Positions 22,167 to 34,628 of a stretch of DNA of 64,000 nucleotides are shown here, piece by piece (within the stretch, counting starts at the first letter, position 1; each line of letters begins with the position of its first letter). The DNA lies in assembly GCA_024364735.1 (NCBI GenBank), contig JAGFNQ010005631.1, forward strand, positions 55,270 through 119,269, written 5' to 3'. The stretch comes from Boesenbergia rotunda (lineage: Eukaryota > Streptophyta > Magnoliopsida > Zingiberales > Zingiberaceae). The notes below the pieces were generated by a model, which did no database searches, was not told the DNA's origin, and saw only the letters and a list, made by a program, of their open reading frames with translations. The translations under genes and the position numbers were made by a program.

Positions 22167-24000
22167 TGCAGAAAGTTGCCTTAATTATTACCTCGACTCC
22201 AAAATCCTTTATTTCTTTCTGAAGTGGTAGGGACAGTGATGATAGGGACATCAGTGCTGCGCAGGATTTCCTGCTCAGTGCATCTGCCACTTTATTAGCT
22301 TTACCTGGGTGGTAGAGGATTTCACAGTCATAATCTTTAACCAACTCTAGCCACCTGCGCTGCCTCATATTCAGATCCTTCTGAGTGAAGAAGTACTTCA
22401 AACTCTGATGGTCTGTGAAGATTCTGCACTGCACTCCATACAGGTAGTGTCTCCAAAGCTTCAGTGCAAAAACCACAGCTGCTAGCTCAAGGTCGTGTGT
22501 AGGGTAATTCTTCTCATAGTCCTTGAGCTGTCTGGAGGCATATGCTATTACTTTACCATCTTGCATGAGGACAGCTCCAAGGCCCATCTTGGATGCATCA
22601 CTGTAGATGTCAAAGGCCTTGTCACTCTCTGGAACAGTCAGGATGGGAGCACTAGTCAATCTTTTCTTCAGTTCTAGGAAGCTATGTTCGCATTTATCTG
22701 ACCACTCAAACTTCTGATTCTTTCTGGTCAGGGCTGTGAGTGGAGAGGCTATTCTGGAAAAATCCTCCACAAATTTTCTGTAATATCCTGCCAGGCCTAA
22801 GAAACTCCTGATTTCACTGGCATTCTTGGGTCTACACCAGTTGCTGACTGCTTCTATCTTGGCTGGATCAACTTGAATGCCTTCTTTGGATACAATGTGA
22901 CCTAGGAAGGTCACCTGATCTAGCCAAAACTCGCACTTTGAGAATTTTGCATAGAGCTTCTCCTGCTGAAGGATCTGCAGCACTATCCTCAAGTGTGTAG
23001 CATGGTCCTCTGGAGTCTGGGAGTATATGAGAATATCATCAATAAATACAATGACGAACTTATCGAGATACTCCCTGAAGATGTGGTTCATCAGCTCCAT
23101 GAAGACTGCTGGAGCATTGGTTACTCCAAAAGGCATCACTACAAATTCGTAGTGGCCGTATCTTGTCCTGAAGGCCGTCCTGGGGATGTCACTTTCTTTA
23201 ACCTTTAGCTGATGATACCCAGAACGCAGATCTATCTTCGAGAACACTGTAGCCCCTTTGAGTTGATCAAATAAATCATCTATTCTAGGAAGGGGGTACT
23301 TGTTCTTGATGGTTACCTTGTTCAGAGCTCTGTAGTCTATGCACAGACGCATAGACCCATCCTTCTTCTTGACGAAAAGTACAGGAGCTCCCCAGGGTGA
23401 ATGACTCGGGCGGATGAAGCCTTTGTCTAGTAGCTCCTGGAGTTGCTCTTGTAATTCTTTCAGCTCTGCAGGAGACATACGATATGGGGCTTTTGAGACC
23501 GGACCGGTACCTGGCACCAGCTCGATCTCAAATTCCACTTCCCTGTTGGGCGGTAGTCCAGGTAGTTCTTCTGGGAACACTTCTGGATATTCGCAGACTA
23601 CCCGTACATCTTCCTGCTTGAGTTCTTTCTTTGCTTCTGAGTCCACTATGTGTGCAAGAAAACCAGCACACTCTTGCTCTAGCATTCTCTGAGCTTGTAA
23701 GGTAGATAGGAACCTATTTATCTTTCTCCTTGGGTCTCCAATAAACTCCAATGAAGGTTCTGCTTCTGGTGTGAACTTGACTTTTTCTCTTGCGGCAGTC
23801 TATAGAAGCATTATACTTGCTCAAGAAGTCCATTCCTAAAATGACATCGTAATCCTTCATCTCAAGGACTACCAAGTCACTGTAGAGCTCTCGGTTGGAA
23901 ATCTAGATTGATACTGCCCTTAGCCTCTCAGTAGAGGCCATCACTTCCCCTGACGGTAAGGTTGTTAAGAACTTCATCGTTCAACCTTTCTGGTGGCCTT
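22045..24000 (-). pseudogene. Gypsy-B protease remnant, reverse transcriptase and RNase H
   Basis: From 24000 the frame opens MKFLTTLPSGEVM.., the middle of a retropepsin domain, with ..[20 protein letters not shown]. The part carrying the catalytic DSG is absent. A TAG (near 23910) and a 1-base insertion (near 23785) break it. The 568-residue ORF from 23751 holds RT (..[19 protein letters not shown].., ..[12 protein letters not shown].., catalytic FIDDIL) and RNase H ([33 protein letters not shown]). It runs into a frameshift after ..KDFGVEVI near 22170. RT and RNase H active sites look intact; the protein as a whole cannot be made. Confidence 0.85.
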
Positions 24001-25081
24001 CATACTGTTTAAGTAGTGCTCAGTGATCAAAGCACTACTTATTAGTTTTTCGGAGGTTTGCAGCCTCTTAACACCGCTAGCCTCCTTTAACGCTATCTCA
24101 GGCCTTAACATCTTGAGCATTAGCCTAACTATCTCTTTTTCTGTGCTAACTAGCTCTGGGCACGGATGAGCTAACCGCTTAAACATCTTCACTGCTTCAT
24201 CCACGGATAGTTCTCCTTGTCTGAACTCCGTGAATTCATCGTAATGCTTGTTGGTTACTTGCATGTGAAAGTATTCTTCGAAGAACTCAGTCTCGAAGTC
24301 GGCCCATGTCATCTGGCTGACATTTCTCTTGGCCTTGACTCCCTTCCACTATATTCTAGCATCTCCCGTAAGGCAGAAAGATGCACACTTTATCTTCTCT
24401 ACCTCATGCCAGTCCAGTAGCCCTACTATTCTTTCCAACGTTTTGAACCATGCTTAAGCATCCCATGGTTTACTTGTGCCTGGGAAATTCCCTGGCTTCA
24501 GTTTCTTCTACTGAATGAGGTATGCTTCTTGCCTTACTCTCCCGAGCCACCACCTCTAGGAGATTTGGTGGTGGTACTGACTTTGTTACATCTTGCCCTC
24601 TAGGAACTTGCTCCTCGTTTTGGGCCTTTCTAGGCGTCCTCAAATGTATAACTTAACACTTAACGGTAATGTTCTCAAACTTGTTTTAGGATACAACAAT
24701 ACCTTGGTCTTGTTTCTTATCTTATTTCTTAGTCCTATAGCTCGTTCTTGGGCTTAGTAAGACCTTGGTCTTACTCAGAACTTTTATGGACACCTTACAT
24801 GCCGAAATCCTCCAAACCTTGTGTCTGGGCAAATCAAGACCTTGGTCTTGCTATACTAAGATCACAACATGAAGGACGTCCTCCACTCCTGCGGTGGGTG
24901 GTGTAGGGGGCTCTGGGTGCTGATTTGCCATCAGTGTGGCGATGGTCTTCTGTTGCTCTGAAATCTGAGCTTGCATTTGAGCAATGACTGCCATCAGGTT
25001 TGGCTGTTCTGTGCCAGGCTCATTGTTATCTTGAACTGGGGTTCCGTTCCTTGCATTAGGAGCTCGGCCTCTTCTTGCCAT
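23974..25081 (-). pseudogene. Gypsy-B gag, fragmented, with a foreign-looking insert
   Basis: The N-terminus (25081-24851) reads MARRGRAPNARNGTPV and a Q-rich helix (IAQMQAQISEQQKTI). The retrotrans_gag core resumes at 24312-23974 (MTWADFETEFFEEYF.., ..FRQGELSVDEAV.., ..CPELVSTEKE..). Between them about 24640-24860 does not look like gag. It carries LTR-style sequence (taagaccttggtctta), suggesting a small insertion or recombination. Gag ends abruptly at ..ATRKVER with stop TGA overlapping the ATG of the protease remnant. The zinc knuckle and the protease active site are missing. Confidence 0.75.
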
Positions 25082-25377
25082 CTAATAATGTATAAGGGAA
25101 CAAGAAATCACTACTACTTCTCTAGGTATAAACTTATCTTCTTACTTAGTATCCTAATGTCCATTCTAGGGATTAAACATGATTCCGTGATACTAAGGGA
25201 TTAAACATGCTTCCTTGTTCTATGCACCTGTGAGTAGTACTTAAGCATTTCTCTATACTGCAATTAAATAAAGGAGCAATAGAAAAACTGAAACTTAAAG
25301 CTTTCTTACTTGAAGACGGCAAGGTTGATGCTGATGTGTGTGTGATGCTGGAGAATGGTAACTGCTCTGATACCACC

Positions 25378-25460
25378 TGTAGCGACCCGCCTTCTCCTGC
25401 CTTAGACGGATCGTTACTTTTGTCTACTTCTCGACTCTAATGCACGACTAAAAATGCGGA
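25378..25460 (-). repeat. Stub of the original 5' LTR of Gypsy-B
   Basis: The first 83 bp of the LTR (tgtagcgacccgcc to aaaaatgcggaaa) lie directly beside the PBS. They break off into Gypsy-A LTR sequence with a 3-base AAA microhomology. Confidence 0.85.
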
Positions 25461-28252
25461 AACATATGCTTAAACTGAAAACACTTACATATACTCATAT
25501 ACATCAAAATAATAATCAACTTTCTCAGGCCTTGACACTGTACCATGGTATCAATGTACCAATGCGCGCATCCCTAATAGGTTTCGGGGTAGCTAGCCAC
25601 CGCACCCTATTAGAGCTTCTTTCTTACTTTCTGTGGGTCTCTCATTTGCTCGGTACATGTCACTTTACAAAAGTAAAATACTTTCTTACTCATAATGCTT
25701 GTATTTATCAAGCTAACTTTCTTTTTCATAAATCTTGCACTATAAACCTTTACCTTTTCTTACTTGGAACTTTCATCGAGCACCTTGCGTGCCCTTAACC
25801 CCAAAACTCCTTTTTGGGACTTTTCAAGAACTTACTCTTGTCATACTTAGGTCACATACACAAAAACTTACTCCAATTCATATTCTATGATAAAACATGT
25901 ATTCTTTAGGGACTTAAAACACACAAATAAGAAAACCATAATCTTAAAGCATGCACTTAGTGTAGCGACCCGCCTTCTCCTGCCTTAGACGGATCGTTAC
26001 TTTTGTCTACTTCTCGACTCTAATGCACGACTAAAAATGCGGAAATCTTTTTTTTTTCTTTTTAATCTATCTAAGAATGATATTCTAACTCAAATAGTCA
26101 TGCATAATACCATGTCACACTTTCTTTCTCAAAAACTCGTAAGAAAATACTTATTGAAACTTGCCTCGCCAACTCAGCTTACGGGTATCAGTCGACTGAT
26201 ACTGTACCAGTCGACTGATAAGTCTGAAACCTGTTTTTCATATTCGAAGTCTTGTTTCAAAACTCCACCAAACCTATACTTTCGAGCCATATAAAATCAT
26301 GACACCATTTCTATACTCTATACCAGTTTTCTAAACAATTTAGCCAATCAAAACGAATCCATAAACTTGAAATTAGGACTTTTGCGGAATTTAGCAAGTT
26401 ATGAAAAATCTACATAGACTTTAAGCTAGAGTTTGTACCAAACTTAACTTCTAACCATTGAAACTCATCACACAAAATTCTGAAACATCCCTAAGGCATT
26501 ATCAAATGAGAAAGCAACTTTTCTAAACATACTTAAGCAATAAAAACTTGATCAAAAGGGAAATTAATACTATCTTGGCACATGCATCTATTTCTCTAAC
26601 AAAGTATCAATATTTCAAACCACCCACACTTCTACTCATCCAATGCAATCATAAGGATATGTATGCTAAATGAAATGACATGGAATCTTTACTCTAAGAA
26701 ATTGAGCATGTAAAACTATCCAAAGCTTAAATGTTCGCTAAACTCCATAAAGCAAGAACTTGAAATTTGAATAAACTAAAACATTGTAATTCAAATAACT
26801 AAATTGTCTCGTCTCAAGGATCTCTCCAAAATCAGCTACCACACACACTTTACTCAGCACCGCCTCGTCGCCTTCCTTCAGAATTGCTTGCCTTTACCTT
26901 TATCTGCAGTAAGAGGAAATGCAACTAGTAAGCAAAAAGCTTAGTAAGTACTATCTAGCTCACAAAATCTCGAAATGTGCAAACATGCTTCTTGAACAAT
27001 ATGAAAATCATATGAGATACTTATATGCTTGAAAGAAAACTAAGAACATGTATAACTCAAAACATGCATACTCAAGCATTAATAAATCTCAATTTACCTT
27101 TCTTGGCTCAACTTGAAACTTTAGCTATTCTTTAACTTTTTGAAAACTCTTTAAACTTTAGAAACTTTGCTAAAGCATATACTTGAAAATAATAATCACT
27201 TGGATCCACTGAAGACGTAAGTACCATCTGATATGCGCGTTCCCTAAAAGGTTGGGGTAGCGAGCCACCAATCCTAATAGAGCAGACCTTGGTCTACCAG
27301 GGCCAAGACCTTGGAATTGGACACCTGGATTTCTTTAACGACGCCCTTGGACGCCGGGTACTGGCCTTATAAAATAAAATAGCTTTTCTTACTTTTCTTT
27401 CTTATCTGTAAATGCCTTGGCATTTTCTGGAGCACCTTGCGTGTTAAAATCCCTAAGTCTTGACTTTTGGGGATTTCTTAAGGCCTTGGCCTTTTCTTTT
27501 CTTATCTTTATCTTTTCTTTTCTTTTCTCATAGCTTTTCTTGGACCCTAAACTCACATAGGGTATTAATCAACATATATAAGCATATAATGAACTAATAT
27601 CACATGCAAAAACTCAACAAAAAGGAAATATCTCTTTTAAAAACTTTTAAAGGAAATTCTCGCGGAAAAACCGCCTCTTACTGCAGGTGAGCAGTACTTA
27701 CCTTGATATCTTGGACTTACAACCAAGAACGGCGTCGGAGGTTCCGGAGAAACTCGAAGTCTCGGAGATTTCTTCGCGCTCACACGTTCCTCTCGTCGTG
27801 GGGATTCCGAATATAGGAGAATCTCTCGGAGGAGAGCCTTGGCCGGCCACCGGAGGAAGCCTTAGGGCTTGGTGTGTTTTCGCCCAAGGGAGGAGAGAGA
27901 GACGGCGTGAGGGTTTGGGGGAAGAAAATAAAACTTCTCTCCTTAATTATCTATTTATACTTATGGGGGCGAATTTACCTAATTATACCTTATCTATTGT
28001 TTCGCTCAATCTGTTTTAACAAAACCAATTCAGCGCAGCTGGTCCGCCCACTCTTCTCTCACTTCGCAGGTGAAGGGTTCGAACCCCCTGCTGCCCTTAA
28101 ATGTTTTTCCTTTTTTTAATATACTAAACGGACTCGGAAAATTCCATAAAAATATTCTAAAAATCCCTAAAAATATCTAGAATATTTCTAAACCATTTTT
28201 TAATAATTCTAAGGACTCTAAGAACTAAAAATGGGAATTTTGGGGCGTTACA
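25461..28252 (-). repeat. Duplicated 2.79 kb block: Gypsy-A LTR piece plus full Gypsy-B LTR
   Basis: 25461-25960 copies 17881-18380, and 25961-28252 copies 18381-20671, all at a constant offset of 7580 bp. The block includes the target site cttag (25956-25960). ORFs at 25454-25798, 26037-26294 and 27687-28119 simply repeat those of the left LTR. TATA box (minus strand) 27952-27959; tRNA-like module 28024-28097. Confidence 0.9.
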
Positions 28253-28552
28253 CTTAGATCACAAACATGGTTCTACAACGAGAAATACATGGCGAAACTA
28301 CTTCCATTGCAGGTGAGTGATTTACTTACCCTTTTTTTAATATACTAAACGGACTCGGAAAATTCCATAAAAATATTCTAAAAATCCCTAAAAATATCTA
28401 GAATATTTTTAAACCATTTTTTAATAATTCTAAGGACTCTAAGAACTAAAAATGGGAATTTTGGGGCGTTACACTTAGATCACAAACATGGTTCTACAAC
28501 GAGAAATACATGGCGAAACTACTTCCATTGCAGGTGAGTGATTTACTTACCC
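28108..28552. repeat. 221 bp tandem duplication across the Gypsy-B/Gypsy-A junction
   Basis: Each unit holds the last about 140 bp of the Gypsy-B LTR (aatatactaaacggactcgg to gcgttaca), the TSD cttag, and the next about 75 bp of Gypsy-A LTR. The target site therefore appears at 28253 and again at 28474. The unit boundary is a cctttttt run shared by both parents, pointing to slippage or end joining. Confidence 0.9.
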
Positions 28553-29036
28553 TTTTTCTTGAAGAAAACTCACTAAATATCTAGGAAACTCCTAGCGTAG
28601 CGCTCCTCTTCTCTTCCCTTGCCAGAAAACTTCACCCTTGGCCCTAGGGAAGAAGCCCTAGGTCTTCTACTTCAAGAGGAAGAAGAAGGAGGAAGAAAAC
28701 TCCCCCTTTTTCCCTATTTTCGCAGCCTCCTCCCCTCTGCTCGCGCGGCCTCCCAAAACCCTAAAAGGGGTCTTAACACAACTTAAGTGGAAGTTGAGAC
28801 ATCTCCTCATGAAAAGGACTTACTTAGCTATAATATTATTTCGCTTCATTTTTTTCTGTGCTTGATACCCTTGCCCTGCTGGTTACCGGAGCTTGCTTAA
28901 GGATTTGCTTCCCGTGTGGTCGTGAGATCAAACCCCACCTGACCCTTTTAATGAATTTTTTTTCATTTTTATTCCGAAAAATTGCCAAAAATTCAGAAAA
29001 ATTCCTAATAATTCACGAAAATTATTGGCCGTTACA
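28479..29036 (-). repeat. 3' LTR of Gypsy-A, inner part
   Basis: Matches 37415-37968 with a handful of differences, including a 3-base agaagg indel. It ends gccgttaca and is followed by the polypurine tract complement atcctccctacc. It contains a weaker tRNA-like module near 28871-28950 (ttgccctgctggt .. gatcaaacccc, then T8). The ORF at 28858-29217 is an artefact. Confidence 0.85.
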
Positions 29037-29059
29037 ATCCTCCCTACCTTATAAAAAGT

Positions 29060-29455
29060 TCATCCTCGAACTTAGAATAGCTCTGGATACCTTTGCCTCA
29101 TGCTATCTTCTGATTCCCAAGTTGCCTCTTCATACTTCTGATTCAGCCATAAGACTTTTACTAGTGGTACCACTTTGTTCCTTAGCTTCTCATCTGCTCG
29201 ATCTATTATCTGAATAGGTCGACTTTCATAACTGAGATCTTCTTGAACTTATACCATCTGTGGCTCAATCACTTGGTTGGCATCTGGGATATGCTTCTTT
29301 AGCATTGAGACATGGAACACATTATGTATTGCTGACATCTCTGGAGGTAGCTCCAACTCATAAGCTACTTTGCCAACTCTTTTCGTCACTAGGTAGGGTC
29401 CTATGTATCGAGGACTTAGCTTGCCTTTCTTACCGAATCTCATTACACCCTTCAT
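29060..29455 (-). pseudogene. Gypsy-A GPY/F and chromodomain end of pol
   Basis: 29455-29249 reads MKGVMRFGKKGKLSPRYIGP.. and ..VFHVSMLKKHIPDANQVIEP. It then stops at a premature TAA, after which the same frame continues with ..QEDLSYESRPIQIIDRA and an end like that of Gypsy-B (RYPELF). It is the C-terminal tail of integrase with chromodomain, separated from the rest of integrase by the solo LTR at 29482-31775. Confidence 0.75.
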
Positions 29456-29481
29456 AGGAGCTACTTTGAGGAAAACTGTAT

Positions 29482-31775
29482 TGTTGGGACCGGGTGCATG
29501 TTGACAAGGATACGGGTTCGTAAAATTTTAAATTTTTACGTGCAGTGGAAGAATTAGTATAAAATAATTTCTAAAATTATTTTAACCACGTATCTAGCAT
29601 GCAACCTTATGATGTGTGGACATGATCATAAATTAAAACTTTACGGAAAAGTAAACTAATTTACTTTGTACCTCGCGTAACTCGAAGAAAGGGACGAGAT
29701 CCAACCGTAGCGTCCCTTGGAAGCTCCGCCTCTATTCGCGTCCACGCCGAGTTCTCTTCGGGATGACTTCGCAAAGTCACGAGTTTTGTGCCGACGAGAA
29801 TTACTAGATTCTCGGAAGGCACAACTAGAAGATCAAGAGAGAAGAAAGGAAACTAACCACCAAGAAACGGAATCTAAATTCCGGGAAGGAAGGAGTTGCG
29901 TTCTGCTTTTTCTTCTTCTTCTTTGGCTCCTTCTTGATGGAGGTTGCTCACGCCAATTCTTAGAGAAGAGGGTACGCCAGCCCTAGGAGGAGGAGGCGCC
30001 GGCCCTAGGGTAAGCTAAGGGGCGCCGACCCTAGGTGGGAAGGAGAAGGGGAGGAAGAGAATAAGAGAGAGAGAGGGAGAGAATTAATCTCTTGATTACT
30101 CTATGTTAGGAATTCAAGGCTTGCCTTTGGTTCCTTTATATAGTAGCATCTCCCTTGCTAAGTCTCCCCTTTAATGGAATTAACGGAATAATTTTTCATA
30201 AGAAATTTATCTTATAAATTTTCTTATGAATTATTCCATTATGCTTAGTTTTATTATAACTAACTTTATAATAAAACAAATACATCTCTCCTTTAATTAT
30301 GGAATAAATTTTACAAGAAATTTATAAATTTTCTTATTATGAAAAAACTAATTCATAATTGATTTTATAAAATTAAAATAAACCATTCCATGGATCATTT
30401 TAATTTCCATAAAAAGAATAAATTTCTATAAATTTATTTATATAAATTTCTTTATACAAAATTTATTTATCCATAATTTATAAAACAAATCGTGCTAGAT
30501 TTATTTATTAATTAAACCAAATAAATTGGTTTCTCCCCATTCTTTTGGCCGGCCAAACCAAAGAGGGTTGGCACCCTCTTTGGCCGGCCAAACCGAGCCA
30601 AACCATCGCGAATTAAACTCATTTAATTCGCCCAATAAGCCTTCAAAAGACTTAGCCATTTTAAGCTTCCTTTGCGCCTCTGATTAACTCAGATTCGTCT
30701 TATTTCTCTTGATTGGAAAATCTAATTTTTAACTCGTTTTAAATCCCTCAGATTACTCGTAGTGCGTGTGACTAAATAGGCTTTCGATTTATGTTGGCCG
30801 TCTATAATCAACCAATTATAGAACGATCATGAGTGGCACCTAGTAGTACATCATGACCCCCAATTAATCGAAAGATCAACGGTTGACCTCAGAAGTGATT
30901 CTAAAACCCTTCAGCAGCTCTAATGAATCGTGCCTCATTCCCTTCACCATCTTATACTCACTTGGTTCAGGACATGGTCTGTGTGTGTCAGTCCCCACTA
31001 GGCTGACTACGTCACACCTAGCCCAAGTAGTGTCTTTCTCGTCCTTTGGATTTCTAATTACTCTCATGTATTTAAGAGACTCATACTCTAAACATGATAT
31101 GCTCTGGCCAGAGGCTTTGAGTAACAATCCGATGATAGGCCTGGGTATACATCTCCTCGCAAGGAGTGGTGAATCCTTTGTAGGCTGTTCAAACATCTTC
31201 GGGCACTTCGGCTTATACCCAACCATCATGGGTCCACACCTCCTTGGAGATGCTTGCTTAAGATGTTAATGTATAAGTCTCCATGACCAAGATGACTTGA
31301 ACACCGCAAGTCAAAGGAACATCCCACTTAAGCTGCGGTTAGAACTTCATTGACATATCTATATGTAGATTACCATATGAAGTTTTACAGCTAGTCACTC
31401 CAATGAACTAGTTCCCCTAACTAGCATCCATGTTTATCTCCGGACATCCCAATGTCACCAGCCAGTGAAAATCAGCTGATTAGAGAATAACCCATGCTAG
31501 TCTCAACAGAATTGATAGTGTCCGTTTTTATCAATTCATCGACTAGGGATATTTTCAATACTTCACAATTGCACATGTAGAGATAATCAGTAGTTGTGAT
31601 CCCATCACAAATTCTCTTATGCTGTGAATTGTATTGCGGACATTCAGTAGATGAGTTTAAGATCCCAATCAAATACATAAACATGTATACTCAAATAGTG
31701 AATTATCATTTATTAAAATGAATGTTTACAACCATAAGGCGATTGCCTTAGGACACTTCTCTCATATCACTAACA
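29482..31775 (-). mobile_element. Solo LTR-X, about 2.3 kb, in the Gypsy-A integrase
   Basis: Begins tgttgggaccggg, ends cactaaca, with perfect 5 bp TSD tgtat at 29477-29481 and 31776-31780. No PBS, gag or pol inside, so it is a single LTR left after LTR-LTR recombination. A minus-strand TATA-like ctatataaag lies near 30134-30143, giving the orientation. TG..CA ends and the lack of Gypsy signals suggest Copia, but the family is not proven. ORFs at 30876-31269 and 31472-31684 have no domain and are left uncalled. Confidence 0.85.
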
Positions 31776-31780
31776 TGTAT

Positions 31781-32756
31781 CCCCAACTTCAAACTCTAAC
31801 GGTCTACGGCGTACATCGGCATAACTCTTCTGCCTACTCTGAGCAGCTTCTATTCTCTGGCGGATGCTCTTTATAGCTTCTGTGGTATCATCTATAAGGT
31901 CAGTCTGAGACCCCATTTCTTTCTTCTCACTACCTTCATACCAACAGAGGGGAGATCTACACTTCCTACCATAAAGAGCTTCATAGGGTGTCATACCAAT
32001 AGTGGCTTGGTAACTGTTGTTGTAGACAAACTCAGCTAAACATAAATATTTGCACCAACTGCCTTTGAAATCTAATGCACAAGCTCTGAGCATATCTTCT
32101 AGAATTTGATTCACTCTCTCTGTTTGTCCATCAGTCTGGGGATGGAAAGCTGTGCTGAATTTCAGTTTGGTGCCTAACGCTGTCTGTACGCACTCCCAAA
32201 AGTATGAAGTGAAACGACCATCTCTATTAGAGATAATGGTCTTCGAGACTCCGTGTAGTCGGATCACTTCCTGTACATATAGCTAGGCTAATCTTTCAAT
32301 TGAATAAGACACTTTAATTACCAAGAAGTTGGCAGACTTGGTCAATCTGTCTACTATTACCCAAATAGCGTCATAGCCATTAGTTGTCTTTGGTAGACCA
32401 ACTATGAAATCCATGGCTATGTCTTCCCATTTCCACTCTGGAATCTGAATGGGTTGTAGGACACCTCCTGGTCTCTGGTGTTCTGCTTTAACTCTCTGAC
32501 ATGTCAGGCAGGTGCTGACATACTTAGCTATGTCTCTTTTCATTCCGGACCACTAAAATCTTCTTTTCAAGTCCTGGTACATCTTAGTGGAACCAGGGTG
32601 CATTGAGTAGGGAGTTCTATGAGCTTCTTCAAGAATCTTCTTTCTCAGCTCTTCACTATTAGGGACACATAAACGGTCACCATAATAGAGTATCCCACTG
32701 TCAGATACTTTAAACTCTTTACTTTCTCCTTCTTGTATCTCTTGCTTGATCCTTTA
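31781..32756 (-). pseudogene. Gypsy-A integrase, several stops
   Basis: Open pieces 32543-32283 and 32267-31770 show the same integrase as Gypsy-B: ..CLTCQRVKAEHQRPGG.., ..AMDFIVGLP.., ..NRDGRFTS.., ..FHPQTDGQTERVNQIL... In the second catalytic motif the expected S-D-R-D reads S-N-R-D, so the catalytic Asp is replaced by Asn. Premature stops lie at 32754-32756 (TAA), 32553-32555 (TAG) and 32283-32285 (TAG). The end is cut by solo LTR-X. It is dead by stops, by the active-site change and by the insertion. Confidence 0.85.
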
Positions 32757-34628
32757 GATATCAGAATCCTCAGCTTGCTCTTTCTGTATATCTTCAAGCA
32801 AGGTTGACTCTAGTGTCAATAGAGCTAACTGCCCATAAATGATCTCAACTTCATAATCTACTATTTCCTTCTGTAATGGTGGTGATAATGCTGACAAGGA
32901 CATCAAGGTGGCACAAGTCTTTCTACTTAGTGCATCTGCTACTTTATTTGCCTTACCAGGGTGGTAAAGGATCTCACAGTCATAATCCTTCACTAACTCA
33001 AGCCACCTTCGCTGCCTCATATTGAGGTCTTTTTGAATGAAGAAATATTTCAGACTCTGGTGATCTGTATAAATCTTGCACTGCACTCCATACAGATAAT
33101 GTCTCCATATTTTTAGAGCGAAGACTATAGCTGCCAACTCCAGATCATGAGTGGGGTAATTCTTTTCATAATCCTTGAGTTGCCTGGAAGCATAAGCTAT
33201 GACTTTGCCTTCTTGCATAAGGACTGCTCCAAGTCCTAGCTTTGATGCATCATTGTATATATCAAAGCTCTTATCACCTTCGGGTACTGTAAGAATAGGA
33301 GCGCTTGTCAGTCTCTTCTTCAACTCAAGAAAACTCTGCTCACAGTCTTCAGTCCACTCATACTTCTTATTCTTTCTGGTAAGGGCTGTAAGTGGAGAAG
33401 CTATTTTTGAAAAGTCCTCTACAAACCTTCTGTAGTACCCCGCTAAACCCAGAAAACTTCTGATCTCACTAGCATTCGTTGGTCGACTCCAGTTACTAAC
33501 TGCTTTAATCTTGGTTGGGTCTACCATAATGCCTTCTTTGGAAATGATGTGGCCTAGGAAGGCCACCTGGTCAAGCCAAAACTCACACTTTGAGAATTTG
33601 GCGTACAACTCCTTCTGATGTAAGGTTTGCAATACCATCTTCAGGTGTTCGTCATGTTCTTCCTGAGTCTTTGAATACACTAGGATATCATCAATAAAGA
33701 CAATGACGAACTTGTCCAGAAAATCCTTGAACACTCTATTCATTAGATCCATAAACGTTGCAGGGGCGTTTGTCACTCCAAAGGGCATGACCACAAACTC
33801 GTAGTGCCCATATCTTGTACTAAAAGTAGTCCTTGGCACTTCACTCTCCTTCACTCTGAGCTGATGATAACCTGATCGCAGATCTATCTTGGAGAACACT
33901 GTGGCTCCCTTCAGCTGATCAAATAAATCATCTATCCTTGGCAAAGGATATCTGTTCTTGATGGTTACCTTATTCAAAGATCGATAATCTATGCTCATTC
34001 GCATGGATCCATCTTTCTTCTTGACGAACAACACAGGAGCTCCCTAAGGTGAATGACTAGGGCGGATGAAACCCTTGTCGAGCAGCTCTTGTAACTGTTC
34101 TTGCAGCTCTTTCAGTTCTGCTGGTGCCATGCGATAAGGTGCCTTTGAAATTGGGTTGGTTCCTGGAACCAACTCAATTTCAAATTCAATTTCTCGATTG
34201 GGAGGGAGTCCTGGTAACTCTTCAGGAAACACCTCCGGATAGTCACAGACTACCCTCACTTCCTCTTTCTTTAATCCTTCTCTTTGACTTGCATATACTA
34301 TATGAGCTAGAAAACTAGAACACCCCTTCTCTAGCATTCTCTGAGCTTGTAAGGTAGATAAGAACCTTTTTGTCTTTCTCTTTGGGTCTCCAATAAACTC
34401 GAATGGAGGTTCTGCTTCTGGTGTGAACTTGACTTTTCTCTTGCGGCAGTCTATAGAAGCATTGTACTTGCTCAAGAAGTCCATCCCTAAAATGACATCG
34501 TAATCCTTCATCTCAAGGACTACTAAATTACTATAGAGTTCTCGGTTGGAAATCCGAATTAATACAGCTCTTAGCCACTGAGTAGATGCCATGACCTCTC
34601 TCGAAGGTAAGGTCATTAAGAACTTCAT
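32754..34628 (-). pseudogene. Gypsy-A protease remnant, reverse transcriptase and RNase H
   Basis: 34628-34044 opens MKFLMTLPSREVM.., includes ..[18 protein letters not shown] and runs into RT, where a TAG (34044-34046) replaces the Trp of the SPWGAP motif. 34034-32754 (426 residues) continues RT (..[19 protein letters not shown].., FIDDIL) and RNase H ([33 protein letters not shown]). The first RNase H Asp, in the motif seen as YSDAS in Gypsy-B, is preserved. The protease part has no DSG active site and starts at the same point as in Gypsy-B. Confidence 0.85.

Larger units (their letters stand above)
18381..28252 (-). mobile_element. Gypsy-B: second Tekay/Del-type chromovirus, nested in the Gypsy-A LTR
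   Basis: The LTRs start tgtagcgacccgcc and end ggggcgttaca. TSD cttag is at 18376-18380 and 28253-28257. Left (3') LTR 18381-20671; internal 20672-25377; PBS 25364-25375 (complement of TGGTATCAGAGC). The right LTR is abnormal: an 83 bp start (25378-25460), then a copy of Gypsy-A LTR (25461-25960), then a full LTR copy (25961-28252). LTR blocks shared with Gypsy-A (for example agccacc..cctaatagagc) show that the two are sister families. Confidence 0.9.

Noticed and set aside
30876..31269. Paired 117- and 128-codon ORFs on opposite strands
   Set aside because: They sit in a solo LTR with clean ends and TSD and match no domain I know.
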